From the NCBI GenBank assembly GCA_024421095.1, contig JAHQYM010000019.1, positions 1 to 32,614 on the forward strand: a stretch of 32,614 bases of DNA. Direction: 5' to 3'. The stretch is from Acidimicrobiia bacterium. GTDB lineage: Bacteria > Actinomycetota > Acidimicrobiia > Acidimicrobiales > Aldehydirespiratoraceae. Within the stretch, counting starts at the first letter, position 1, and each line of letters begins with the position of its first letter. Shown in pieces: positions 16,353 to 25,223 of the stretch. The position numbers and the translations under genes were made by a program. The notes under the pieces are model-generated. The model was not told where the DNA came from and ran no database searches. It saw nothing but the letters and a program-made list of their open reading frames with translations.

Positions 16353-19300
16353 AGTTCGAGTCTACCCGAAACTTCACACTCGGCGCAAAACTATAATCAC
16401 CGCGTTTGGCTAGTTTGCGGATTTTGCAGATGTCTCGGGTGACCCTGATCCCGTCTCGAACGGCTTGCACGGTAGACGAATCGCTGTTAATCACGTTCAC
16501 GGGCACTTCGGAAATCGAATATCCATAGCGTTCCGCCAAGTGCAGTACCTCAATATCGAAAGCGAACCCGTTGATCTTGCCAACCGTCATCAAGGTTTTG
16601 GCCACATCGGCACGGAACGCTTTGCAACCGCATTGGGTGTCTTGATAGCGCCCAGTCAACACTTGACGCGCAAACAAGTTCACCACTCGGCTCCCCAAAC
16701 GCCGCACGTTAGACACGTCATTGCGCCCAGCCCTATGAGCTACGTAGCGATTACCGATCACCACATCACTCCCGCCCTCCACAGCGCGCAACAGCGGCAG
16801 CAACTGCTCTGGTGAGTAGGCGAGATCGGCATCAGTAAACGCCACCGTGTTCCCCCTACTTGCCAACACGCCTACTCGTACCGCCGCACCTTTGCCTTGA
16901 TTTTCACCCAACGTGACCACTCGAGACGCTCCAGCATCACGGGCCGCGTTCGCGGTTCGGTCGGTTGAGCCATCATCTACGATCACGATCTCAAGTTCTC
17001 CAGATTCATGAAGGTCAGCCAAAGCACGGCGAATCTCAGCAATCGTGGCGGCGATACGCGGCTCTTCACAATAGGCCGGGACGACCACCGACAAGCGACA
17101 ATCTGACCGATCGTTGGTGGCCGAGTCTGGGTTTGGGTCGGCGACCGGGTCGGTGGTTGAGTTGAACAGAAACTCAGGGGGCGGCTCAGCTTGTGTTTGG
17201 GTTTTGCGCGGCGCGGCGAAATCCCACCAAGGCGTGCCTTGCGAAGGCAAGCGAGCAAACTTGCGCACGCCCAGCAACAATATCAACAACAGCAACCCGG
17301 CTAGGGTCGCAAACCAGCCTATCCACTGCACAGAGGAGCGGGCGTATGTCAAGGTCACCTCAGACTCGGTCGGCACCACCGCCATCAAATTAGGAGACAC
17401 ACGATACGGGCCTTCGGCTCCGCGGGCTTTCCAGTTAGGGAAATAACTACTGCGCACCAGCACCGGCAGGCCCGTTTTTTCAACCGAGAAGCTGATCGTA
17501 TCGCGCCCCGTTGCGATATCGGTAACCTCAGTTGTGGCAACGCTTTGGCGTTCCAGCCAAGCGGGTAACGCAGCAGCCAGAGCACGTATCTCGGCCACAC
17601 GATCACCGCTCTCGACTGCTTCGGCAACCAACGGTTCTTGACGCGACAAATCAGCAAGCGACATGCGCGGCCACTCAGGCGGACCGTCCGCGGCAATCAA
17701 GGGTATCTCGCCACTAGCCTCCCAAGCGGCCACCGCCGGCACCAACCAATGGTCACCACCAGCATCTAAACCTTCAAGCACCACAGGCTGCTGCTCAATG
17801 CCGACAACAACATCGTGATCCTCGACCAAAAACACTACCCACGGCCCGCTGTTGGCTATCTCAACGAAACCGCTGTGGTCACGAGCTTGGCCTATCGCCG
17901 CTTCGGTGACAGCTAAGTAATAGCGCACCCCCAGCGTTTGCAGACCCGCTAGACCTTTGTCGACATTGAGTTGAGAATAAGGCAACTCTCGCTGTGCCCG
18001 AGAAGGCAACTCAGACAACTCCGATTGCAACAAAAAGTGATACGGCGTGGTCGCTGAAGCCTCAAAATAGAGCCCCTCCATAGAACCAATGCAGCCTTGC
18101 GTCCAATGCGGCAACAACATCGGTGCCATAGTCGTGCCGTAGGTACCCAGGCGTTCTGAGTTGTACTCCCAAAGCGACCGTCCACAACCATACTGCTCAC
18201 CCACCCGTTCCATCGTGGCAACCAAATCGTTGTACTCGGCAGTTCCAGATTTTTCTTCGTAGCCGGTGAAGTTGTAACGCAACCAACCAGGACCCGGGTT
18301 GATGCTTTCAGTGGCCCAAATCTTGCGCCCCGCAACCGATTCCACCCCAAAAACACTTGAGAAGCCATAAACAAAGTTGGTCTCGCCGTCTGCGCCAACC
18401 CTCTGAAAGGCAGTAGCAAAAGGCACCGACCTCAGCGGGAAAGCCAACGCAACAACGATCACAATCGCGAATGTCGCCGCCGGTAGCGTCATCCAAAGCG
18501 GACTCAGCGAACCCCGAGAAGCGCTATCGTCCTTCGCCAACGGGCGGAACCAGCGTCCCACGATCCCGGACAATTCCGCGAAAGCAATTCCCGCTAATAG
18601 ATAAACAGCTAGATAATAAAACGGCAAGATACGGACGTTCCACAAACGACTCTCTGGCAGCGCCACAAAAGCAACCGCAAACACCAAAGCCACAAGGCTC
18701 AAAACCAAACCGAGGCGGATACGGCGCACAACAGAAATCAAAGCCCCCAGCACCGCAAGCACCACAAACACCTGCAACGGTAATTCGTTCGCCAGAAACG
18801 ATTGATCTCCCAAGTTGTCGCCACGATGCCACAAAGCAGCCGCGTAACGCCGTTCTTTACCCCAACCCATGTCGTTGAGGTAACGAACGTTCCACACAAA
18901 CGGCAAAACCCAAAACGCCGCCAACAACGCTGCGAGCGAACCAACTACCCCAACCCATACCACTTCTCGTCGTCCCAGACGAATCAGCAACACCGCAGCC
19001 AACGCAACCAACGCAAAAAATGCCGCAAACAAATGCAACAGACCTGTCAACGCCAACAAGACCGCCGCAAGCGCGTGATCTCGGCCGGTGCGTTGCCCCC
19101 GCACCGCCAAACCAATGAACAGCACCGCTACCGTCAAACCGAGGCTGTAAGCGAACTCCCCCGCCATCGTCGACAACAAGTTCCCGCCGTAAATATTGAA
19201 AGAACGATCAAAAATAAACGGCAACGTCATCAACGCCATCAACGCCGCAGCCGGGTCATTCAATCGAGCTAAACGGCCCGCCGCAAAAGCCGCGCACGGG

Positions 19301-20091
19301 AGCGTGACAATCCCCGCAACGACAACCACCTTGATAGCCACCCCATATGGAACTGACACAACCAACAACGTGGCAACCGCTGCCGTTGTGGTGAGCGCCA
19401 CACGCCAACGTTGCAAAACCTTAAACCGTTGCTCAAGCACCTCTAAGCAGCACCACACCAACCTCGCTAGCGCCGCCGGCAACACCAACACAACCAACGC
19501 CAAATCAAGCGCAGCGTCATTGAAGGTAAACGGTTCTAGCGGTGACCAACCAAAAACGTCGGTGTGGAACACACGTCCGTCAGCAACCGCTCCAAAAACG
19601 GCCGCACCCAACCCAAAACCAAGAGTCACCGTCAACCGCGAAATCCAATCCAAACGAAACCTCTCCACAGCAAGGAAGGCCACCAGCGCTACCCCTAATG
19701 CAGCAAGCCAATCAATCGGTATGCCCAACCCCACGTTGACAATCACGATCAAAAGCGATGGGATCACCATGTAAAACGTGAAAGCTGGAAACCCCGCATA
19801 CCAATCAGGTGACCAACCAGTAAGGCGCAGGTTCGGTAACAGTGCATCACGCAAATACGCCGGCGACCAAACATGGGCCCCCAAGTCTCCACCAGTGGGC
19901 GTGGTGTCATAAAACCACAACCACGGCGACAAATTCCACACCACGAACAAGGTCGCACCGCCAACCAACGCAAAGTTAAAACCGCGCTGCACAACCAGAG
20001 AACGCTCCGCGCTACGCCACCAAGCCTGCAGAGAACTCCGCAGCGTCTTAGTCGGCGCCGTTGCTAGCTGTTGGTCAGGTTGCATCTGCAT
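16345..20091 (-). CDS. GT-C-like membrane protein fused to a GT2 dolichyl-phosphate-type glycosyltransferase
   Basis: This is a 1248-residue two-part protein. The N-terminal ~950 residues have many membrane helices; the first outer loop carries GGDLGAHVWSPAYLRD and WSPDWYAGFPAFTFYM, like GT-C or PTPS-related (PF10131) membrane proteins, and a large outer region lies between about residues 560 and 915. A last helix (WIGWFATLAGLLLLILLLGV) and a linker lead to a GT2 domain from about residue 999: RLSVVVPAYCEE, IVIVDDGSTDRT, GKGAAVRVG, FTDADLAYSPEQ, DTQCGCKAF and GFAFDIEVLHLA, the pattern of polyprenyl-phosphate mannose/glucose synthases. The fusion would make a lipid-linked sugar inside and use it outside; this is inferred. 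It is 84 bp downstream of the CPBP gene. Confidence 0.88.
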   Translation of the reverse strand: MQMQPDQQLATAPTKTLRSSLQAWWRSAERSLVVQRGFNFALVGGATLFVVWNLSPWLWFYDTTPTGGDLGAHVWSPAYLRDALLPNLRLTGWSPDWYAGFPAFTFYMVIPSLLIVIVNVGLGIPIDWLAALGVALVAFLAVERFRLDWISRLTVTLGFGLGAAVFGAVADGRVFHTDVFGWSPLEPFTFNDAALDLALVVLVLPAALARLVWCCLEVLEQRFKVLQRWRVALTTTAAVATLLVVSVPYGVAIKVVVVAGIVTLPCAAFAAGRLARLNDPAAALMALMTLPFIFDRSFNIYGGNLLSTMAGEFAYSLGLTVAVLFIGLAVRGQRTGRDHALAAVLLALTGLLHLFAAFFALVALAAVLLIRLGRREVVWVGVVGSLAALLAAFWVLPFVWNVRYLNDMGWGKERRYAAALWHRGDNLGDQSFLANELPLQVFVVLAVLGALISVVRRIRLGLVLSLVALVFAVAFVALPESRLWNVRILPFYYLAVYLLAGIAFAELSGIVGRWFRPLAKDDSASRGSLSPLWMTLPAATFAIVIVVALAFPLRSVPFATAFQRVGADGETNFVYGFSSVFGVESVAGRKIWATESINPGPGWLRYNFTGYEEKSGTAEYNDLVATMERVGEQYGCGRSLWEYNSERLGTYGTTMAPMLLPHWTQGCIGSMEGLYFEASATTPYHFLLQSELSELPSRAQRELPYSQLNVDKGLAGLQTLGVRYYLAVTEAAIGQARDHSGFVEIANSGPWVVFLVEDHDVVVGIEQQPVVLEGLDAGGDHWLVPAVAAWEASGEIPLIAADGPPEWPRMSLADLSRQEPLVAEAVESGDRVAEIRALAAALPAWLERQSVATTEVTDIATGRDTISFSVEKTGLPVLVRSSYFPNWKARGAEGPYRVSPNLMAVVPTESEVTLTYARSSVQWIGWFATLAGLLLLILLLGVRKFARLPSQGTPWWDFAAPRKTQTQAEPPPEFLFNSTTDPVADPNPDSATNDRSDCRLSVVVPAYCEEPRIAATIAEIRRALADLHESGELEIVIVDDGSTDRTANAARDAGASRVVTLGENQGKGAAVRVGVLASRGNTVAFTDADLAYSPEQLLPLLRAVEGGSDVVIGNRYVAHRAGRNDVSNVRRLGSRVVNLFARQVLTGRYQDTQCGCKAFRADVAKTLMTVGKINGFAFDIEVLHLAERYGYSISEVPVNVINSDSSTVQAVRDGIRVTRDICKIRKLAKRGDYSFAPSVKFRVDSNYE

Positions 20092-20175
20092 GGCAGTTCA
20101 TTGTGCCACCGACACCGCAAACAACGCACCGATGTGCGCCCGGGGATTGCGGTTAGCGGTGCCATGGTTCGCTGG

Positions 20176-20973
20176 TCAAGATAATTGCTGGAGCAAAACA
20201 ATAACGCTGGTGGCGTTGAAACCCACATGGATCCACAGTGCCGTGCCAAGACGTCCGCTAATTTGCAAAGCCGTGGCAGCAACAATGCCAAACACCAACA
20301 ACCCCGGAAATTGCGGCACCTGAAAATGCGAAGCCGCAAACACGAAAGAAGAGCCGAACACCGCGAGCAGCACTCCGAAACGACCAAAACGAGACAACCA
20401 ATCAACCAAACCGCGATGCAGCAATCCCCGATACAAGAACTCTTCAGCAATCGGCGCGCCCACAATCGTCAACACCACCAGAGCCACAACCCCAATCGAC
20501 GAATCCGCTGCCGCCACCAAATTTCGAGCCGGCGCTTCAAGAGCGTCAGCATCAATAAAAGGCCGCAGCGGTGCATAAATCAGCGGCAACACCACAACTT
20601 GAGTAGCCACCCCGACAAAAAGGCCAACAACAATGTCTTGGCGGGTCATGTTCCAACCGAAATCTCGGCGCAAGTCAAGTTTGCGGCGCGCATACAACCA
20701 AGGCACACCCAGAAAACACAACCACAAAGGCACGGTCAGTAAGGTCTGCGCCACCAACGGACCACGATTATGGTCGAGCGGCACTCCCGCCGCCAACTGC
20801 CCGGCAACACGGCCAACATCGTCACCCAACCCCGAGGGGACACCAAACTCCCAACCGGTGGCTTCAACAACCAACCCAGACACCACCGCCGATATCACAA
20901 ACCCGACCAGAATCGCCAAAATCGCCAAAGACACCCGTAAACGAGGGGACGGAATAGCTCCAGCAGCCACCAC
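20176..20973 (-). CDS. CPBP family intramembrane metalloprotease
   Basis: This 265-residue protein has several membrane helices and the CPBP (Abi, CAAX protease/bacteriocin-processing) motifs: motif 1 EEFLYRG with E177, E178 and R182, and motif 2 FAASHF with H216, followed by a final glycine-rich helix. These residues form the glutamate/histidine metal site of Rce1-type proteases. Substrates of bacterial members are mostly unknown. It starts 8 bp after the DUF3499 stop and ends 84 bp before the glycosyltransferase fusion. Confidence 0.9.
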   Translation of the reverse strand: MVAAGAIPSPRLRVSLAILAILVGFVISAVVSGLVVEATGWEFGVPSGLGDDVGRVAGQLAAGVPLDHNRGPLVAQTLLTVPLWLCFLGVPWLYARRKLDLRRDFGWNMTRQDIVVGLFVGVATQVVVLPLIYAPLRPFIDADALEAPARNLVAAADSSIGVVALVVLTIVGAPIAEEFLYRGLLHRGLVDWLSRFGRFGVLLAVFGSSFVFAASHFQVPQFPGLLVFGIVAATALQISGRLGTALWIHVGFNATSVIVLLQQLS

Positions 20974-20981
20974 GGGCGGCC

Positions 20982-21254
20982 CTATCCAGCCCGGCGTAAA
21001 GGCGGTGGACGGTCTTTTTTCACCGTAGTTTCAACGTGAGGTTTGAGTAACGCTGCGGGAGTTGTGCGCCGGTCTTGCAGCAACCAGCCGCGTGGAGGAC
21101 GAGTCCGGTCGGCGTGCAGCGTACACAAATCATGGTTCGCCGGCGAATCTTCACGATGCAAATCGTCAATCCAGACGATCCGCTCGGCGTACATAAACGA
21201 CAGTGTGGTCGATGCGAGATGCGGGCAAGCAGGTCGAGCGCAACGGCGATTCAC
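20982..21254 (-). CDS. DUF3499 family protein
   Basis: This small actinobacterial protein (90 residues from GTG at 21254, 102 from GTG at 21290) matches DUF3499: RRCARPACPHLASTTLSFMYAER, a short linker, then HDLCTLHADRTRPPRGWLL. The C-x4-C pair and the later C-x2-H pair look like a metal-binding site. The function is unknown. I prefer 21254 because homology starts at about VNRRCARPAC and it leaves 68 bp for promoters facing ftsH. In mycobacteria a member lies beside manB (from memory, Rv3258c), consistent with this cluster. Confidence 0.82.
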   Translation of the reverse strand: MNRRCARPACPHLASTTLSFMYAERIVWIDDLHREDSPANHDLCTLHADRTRPPRGWLLQDRRTTPAALLKPHVETTVKKDRPPPLRRAG

Positions 21255-21322
21255 TCGCAGAATAGTACCGCCAATCTCAACACAAGTCACCGATATCGTG
21301 AGATGGGGCCTACGCTTAAGCT

Positions 21323-23272
21323 ATGGTGTCTAAAACCCCACCGCCTCCACCACCACCTCCGCTGCGTGGTGATGACGAGGCCCCGTCACTTAGTGACAAA
21401 GAAACAACCGAAGGCAAAAACTCTGGCCCACGTAAACGGCCAGTCAAAACGCGCTACATCTTGTGGGCCGCAGCCTTAGCCGCAACAGTGGCTTTGCTGA
21501 TCAACTTTACACTTGCCGGATCCTCACGTGAGCAAGTCACCTACACAAACTTTTTGACAATGGTTGAAGCTAGCTCAGTAACTGAAGCCAAGTACAACAA
21601 CAACAATGGTGGGATCGACTTCAGCACCGCAGCCGGCGACTTCCGCACAACCGGCCCCAACCCATTGCCCGATGCCGACCACGAACTAATCGCAGCCGCA
21701 ACCAAGCTAGAATTCGCAACCCCGCAACCCAACTTCTTCGCCTCCATCTTTCCCTTGTTGCTGCCGGTGATGCTGCTCATCGGATTTTTTGTTTGGATGC
21801 AGCGCCGCGCTCAAGGCCAAATGGGCAGCATCATGTCGGTCGGCCGCAGCAAAGCCAAAACCTACACCACAGAGCGGCCCGGCACCACTTTTGATGATGT
21901 GGCCGGCTATGACGGGGTCAAAAAAGAAATCACCGAGATCGTAGAGTTTCTCAAACACCCGGCACCGTTCGCACAAATCGGCGCGCGCATACCCAAAGGA
22001 GTGCTGCTAGTCGGCCCCCCTGGCACTGGGAAAACTCTCATCGCGAAAGCAGTCGCTGGTGAAGCCGGAGTTCCCTTCTTGTCGGTTACCGGCTCAGACT
22101 TTATGGAGATGTTCGTGGGCGTGGGCGCTAGCCGTGTGCGAGACCTTTTCGAGTCGGCACGCAAAATGAACAAGGCCATCATCTTCATTGATGAAATCGA
22201 CTCAATCGGGCGCAAACGAGGAACTGGCGTAGGTGGCGGGCACGACGAACGTGAACAAACCCTCAACCAGATGCTCGCCGAGATGGATGGGTTCGAAACC
22301 ACCGAAGGGGTAGTGATGATGGCCGCTACCAACCGGCCAGACACATTGGATCCAGCACTGTTGCGCCCCGGCCGTTTCGACAGGCAAGTAGTGGTGCCGT
22401 TACCCGAACTAGCAGACCGCAAACTAATCCTCGCAGTCCACCTCAAAGGTAAACGCACCCAAAAAGACCTAAACATTGACCTGATCGCCAGGGGCGCTAC
22501 TGGCATGAGCGGTGCTGACCTCGCCAACTTGGTGAACGAAGCCGCCCTCTTCGCGGTTCGCCGTGGCCGCGACCAAATCAATGGCAGCGACTTTGATGCT
22601 GCTCGCGACCGAGTGATTTTGGGCATCGAAAGGCTGACCGTCGCCCAAAGCCCAGAACACCTAGAGCGCACTGCCTACCACGAAGCGGGCCACGCCTTAT
22701 GCGCCGCGGTGCAAAACAACCACGATCCGGTTCACAAAGTCACCATCATTCCAACTGGTATGGCCTTAGGGGTCACCATGACGTTACCGACCGAGGATCG
22801 CCACACGCTAGACAAAGCCGAAGCAGAAGCACGCATGACCATGGCCATGGGAGGACGGGTGGCCGAATCGATGGTCTTTGACGAGTTCTCTTCTGGGGCC
22901 GCCAACGACTTGGTGCAAGCAACCAACATTGCTCGTCTAATGGTCACCGAATGGGGTATGAGCGCGGTTGTGGGGCCAATGTCTTTAGCCGACGGTGGGC
23001 CGGTATTTCTTGGTGCCGACATGATGCAATCCAAGAACTACTCCCCCGACACCGCCAAACTTGTAGACGACGAAGTGCGGCGTATCCTCAACGAAGCCGA
23101 AGCTCATTGCCGCGACTTGCTCACCGAACACCGCAAAGGTCTTGACCTAGTAGCCCGAGCGTTACTTGAGCACGAGACCATTTCTGGTGACGAAGTGGAA
23201 CGCTTGGTGAAGTTAGCCCAAGATGAACCCAACGTTGCTTCTGCGAGCGAAACGGTTGGCGCATCACGTTAA
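21323..23272 (+). CDS. ftsH: ATP-dependent zinc metalloprotease FtsH
   Basis: This 649-residue membrane-bound AAA+ protease degrades misfolded membrane proteins and selected regulators. After a proline-rich start (eight prolines at residues 6-13) come a first helix (about 50-68), a short outer domain, and a second helix ([17 protein letters not shown]). The AAA module has Walker A GPPGTGKT at 231-238, Walker [12 protein letters not shown] and the SRH segment [19 protein letters not shown]. The protease site is HEAGH at 453-457 with the third zinc ligand Asp529 in [11 protein letters not shown] see no good Shine-Dalgarno motif before the ATG. The next gene begins 2 bp after its stop. Confidence 0.97.
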   Translation: MVSKTPPPPPPPPLRGDDEAPSLSDKETTEGKNSGPRKRPVKTRYILWAAALAATVALLINFTLAGSSREQVTYTNFLTMVEASSVTEAKYNNNNGGIDFSTAAGDFRTTGPNPLPDADHELIAAATKLEFATPQPNFFASIFPLLLPVMLLIGFFVWMQRRAQGQMGSIMSVGRSKAKTYTTERPGTTFDDVAGYDGVKKEITEIVEFLKHPAPFAQIGARIPKGVLLVGPPGTGKTLIAKAVAGEAGVPFLSVTGSDFMEMFVGVGASRVRDLFESARKMNKAIIFIDEIDSIGRKRGTGVGGGHDEREQTLNQMLAEMDGFETTEGVVMMAATNRPDTLDPALLRPGRFDRQVVVPLPELADRKLILAVHLKGKRTQKDLNIDLIARGATGMSGADLANLVNEAALFAVRRGRDQINGSDFDAARDRVILGIERLTVAQSPEHLERTAYHEAGHALCAAVQNNHDPVHKVTIIPTGMALGVTMTLPTEDRHTLDKAEAEARMTMAMGGRVAESMVFDEFSSGAANDLVQATNIARLMVTEWGMSAVVGPMSLADGGPVFLGADMMQSKNYSPDTAKLVDDEVRRILNEAEAHCRDLLTEHRKGLDLVARALLEHETISGDEVERLVKLAQDEPNVASASETVGASR

Positions 23273-23274
23273 GT

Positions 23275-23745
23275 ATGGACCGCCTGATTTTGGTCTTGGG
23301 TGGCGTAGCCATAGCCGCACTTGTTGCTTATCTACTGAACCGAGGCCACCGCGCCGTTCCCGCGGCCAACACGCAAACTGTCCCCCGTGAGCTCAACCGC
23401 AACGACTTTAGTGAAGCCGCCAAGCCGTGGCTTGTGGCGGTGTTCACTGCGGCGACCTGCAACACTTGTGCCAAAGTCATGTCACACGCAAGCCACTTAG
23501 CTAGCAGCCAAGTAGCAGTTCAAGAACTCGAATACACCGCGCAACGAAATCTGCACAAACGTTACAAGATTGATGCTGTGCCAATGGTCTTGTTTGCGAA
23601 CGAAACTGGCGAAGTAAAACGCTCGTTTCTGGGGCCAGTCAGCGCGGCCGAGCTGTGGTCTTCAATGGCTCAACTGCGTGATTCTAGCTATGGTTCAACC
23701 CCCACCGACAAGGCTGCTGATGCCACCACTGCGGGCAACAGTTGA
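23275..23745 (+). CDS. Membrane-anchored thioredoxin-fold protein
   Basis: This 156-residue protein starts with a membrane helix (LILVLGGVAIAALVAYLL, residues 4-21) and then has a thioredoxin-like domain: PWLVAVFTAATCNTCAKVM with the redox pair Cys62-Cys65 (CNTC rather than CGPC), and YKIDAVPMVLFANETGEV with the cis-proline. It probably faces the outside and handles dithiol exchange; substrates are unknown. The ATG is 2 bp after the ftsH stop, so it is co-transcribed with ftsH. Its last 58 bp overlap the end of the convergent DUF5719 gene; those codons give a polar tail rich in Thr and Ala. Confidence 0.85.
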   Translation: MDRLILVLGGVAIAALVAYLLNRGHRAVPAANTQTVPRELNRNDFSEAAKPWLVAVFTAATCNTCAKVMSHASHLASSQVAVQELEYTAQRNLHKRYKIDAVPMVLFANETGEVKRSFLGPVSAAELWSSMAQLRDSSYGSTPTDKAADATTAGNS

Positions 23746-25223
23746 TGTTGGGACACGCCGCTCAGGTCGCGGCTCACCAACACCGGTGCCGTTGCCACCA
23801 CTTCCACAATCGGCGCGTCACTACCCAACTCTGCTGCGCTGAACCTGGCTCGCTCCTGTGGTGCTATGTTCACCGCAACAACTAGTCTCTTGCCTTGCTC
23901 GTCAATGACCGAAACTTGCGCATCAAGCGCCTCTGCCGCGGGATTGAAAATCGAAATCCCGTGGTCTGGGCTGCGCAACGGTGCCAACCACCTCGTGGTG
24001 CCCACATCCAAACCACTCGTTGCCGCCAAGGAAATGTTTTCCGAGCCAAACCCCAACTCGGGGTCGCAAGTCGACGGTGTCTCTTCGGGATCCGCGGCTG
24101 ACACTGCGTCCGTCGATTCGTGTAAGACGGCAACGCCCAGTCCAGTTATCGAACGCGCCGTAATGATGTAACTCCCTATACCCTCAAGCCTCTGCATGGC
24201 GTTCAAACAAACCTGACGTGCCTCACCCGGCGCAATGGTCAACTCAACCGGAACACGCTGCACAACTCCACTATCACCATCAACAATGAGCTCAAGGTCA
24301 ACCCCAGCGACCTCATCTGAAGACGGATTCAACACCGTCACCACATCAATACGTTCAGAGTTGTTCAAATCCAACAAATACCACAAAGGCGAAAGGGTCG
24401 AAACCGCTGGGGTAACCGACAACGCAGCAGGAAACTGTTCATCGCTCTCAAGCGGCAACCCGCGCGACTGAACCCGCGAAACCACAACCCGCCCAAATAC
24501 CACATTCACCGTGGCGCTAATCTGCTCGGCAACTGGCACTTCGCTCGCAACATCAAGGGCCAGAACCCGCCTCGCTGGAACGACTACCCCGTTGCGCGTA
24601 TCAACACCAACATCGGAAGCGAAGCGGATATTCAACACCGCGTCATGCGGAAACGGGTTGAGCACCAACAACACCATCTCCTCACCCTTCTCCGCTAGAC
24701 GCGTGGCACCCGAAGGAACCAACCACAAATCCGAGGTGCGCGTCTGGCACAACGCCCGGTCGGTAGTGCCCGAAGCGCCCAGATAAGTCTGCTCAACAAT
24801 CATGTCAGCGGAGTCCACCTCCACAACAGCACCCATATATGACGACTCGGGAACCAAATCAGCCAGACGCACCAAGGAACGCTCACCCGCCTCAACACGT
24901 ACTAGCGCCTCAGTTGGTATCACACCAAGCCCCTGACGGATACCTGTGACGAGGGCTTGAGACGCTTCTGCTGAAGCGTTGATGATCTCAATAGACACAT
25001 CAGCGATCCCACCGGGGGCAGAACCACCAGGGCAGAACCAAGTGTTCTGGTGAGGCCACGACTCAGCAAGTGAATGTCTAATCGGGGTATGCACCTCCGA
25101 GATGTCTCTGGAAATCTTGTTCCCAAACACGACACCGCCAATCGACACAGAGTTGTCAAGCAACAATGCGGTCGCAATTACCGCCGTGAACACCGCAGAC
25201 ACGCACAGGCGAATGAGCTTCAT
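23688..25223 (-). CDS. Secreted DUF5719 family protein
   Basis: From the ATG at 25223 this 511-residue protein has an N-terminal export signal or anchor (KLIRLCVSAVFTAVIATALLL) and then only extracytoplasmic beta-rich sequence. Features such as NTWFCPGG, LWLVPSGATRLAEKGEEMVLLVLNPFP and TRWLAPLRSPDHGISIFNPAAE fit the actinobacterial DUF5719 family as I recall it, repeated beta-sandwich-like segments whose function is unknown. Its ATG overlaps the stop of the upstream glycosyltransferase by 4 bp (ATGA), so the two are translationally coupled and probably work together outside the membrane. A longer frame to 25313 would overlap the glycosyltransferase further and is unlikely. Confidence 0.82.
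   Translation of the reverse strand: MKLIRLCVSAVFTAVIATALLLDNSVSIGGVVFGNKISRDISEVHTPIRHSLAESWPHQNTWFCPGGSAPGGIADVSIEIINASAEASQALVTGIRQGLGVIPTEALVRVEAGERSLVRLADLVPESSYMGAVVEVDSADMIVEQTYLGASGTTDRALCQTRTSDLWLVPSGATRLAEKGEEMVLLVLNPFPHDAVLNIRFASDVGVDTRNGVVVPARRVLALDVASEVPVAEQISATVNVVFGRVVVSRVQSRGLPLESDEQFPAALSVTPAVSTLSPLWYLLDLNNSERIDVVTVLNPSSDEVAGVDLELIVDGDSGVVQRVPVELTIAPGEARQVCLNAMQRLEGIGSYIITARSITGLGVAVLHESTDAVSAADPEETPSTCDPELGFGSENISLAATSGLDVGTTRWLAPLRSPDHGISIFNPAAEALDAQVSVIDEQGKRLVVAVNIAPQERARFSAAELGSDAPIVEVVATAPVLVSRDLSGVSQHQLLPAVVASAALSVGVEP

Noticed and set aside
18471-19774. Long plus-strand frames across the glycosyltransferase fusion
   Set aside because: They are Thr/Asn/Pro-rich shadows of hydrophobic codons on the minus strand, with no family motifs.
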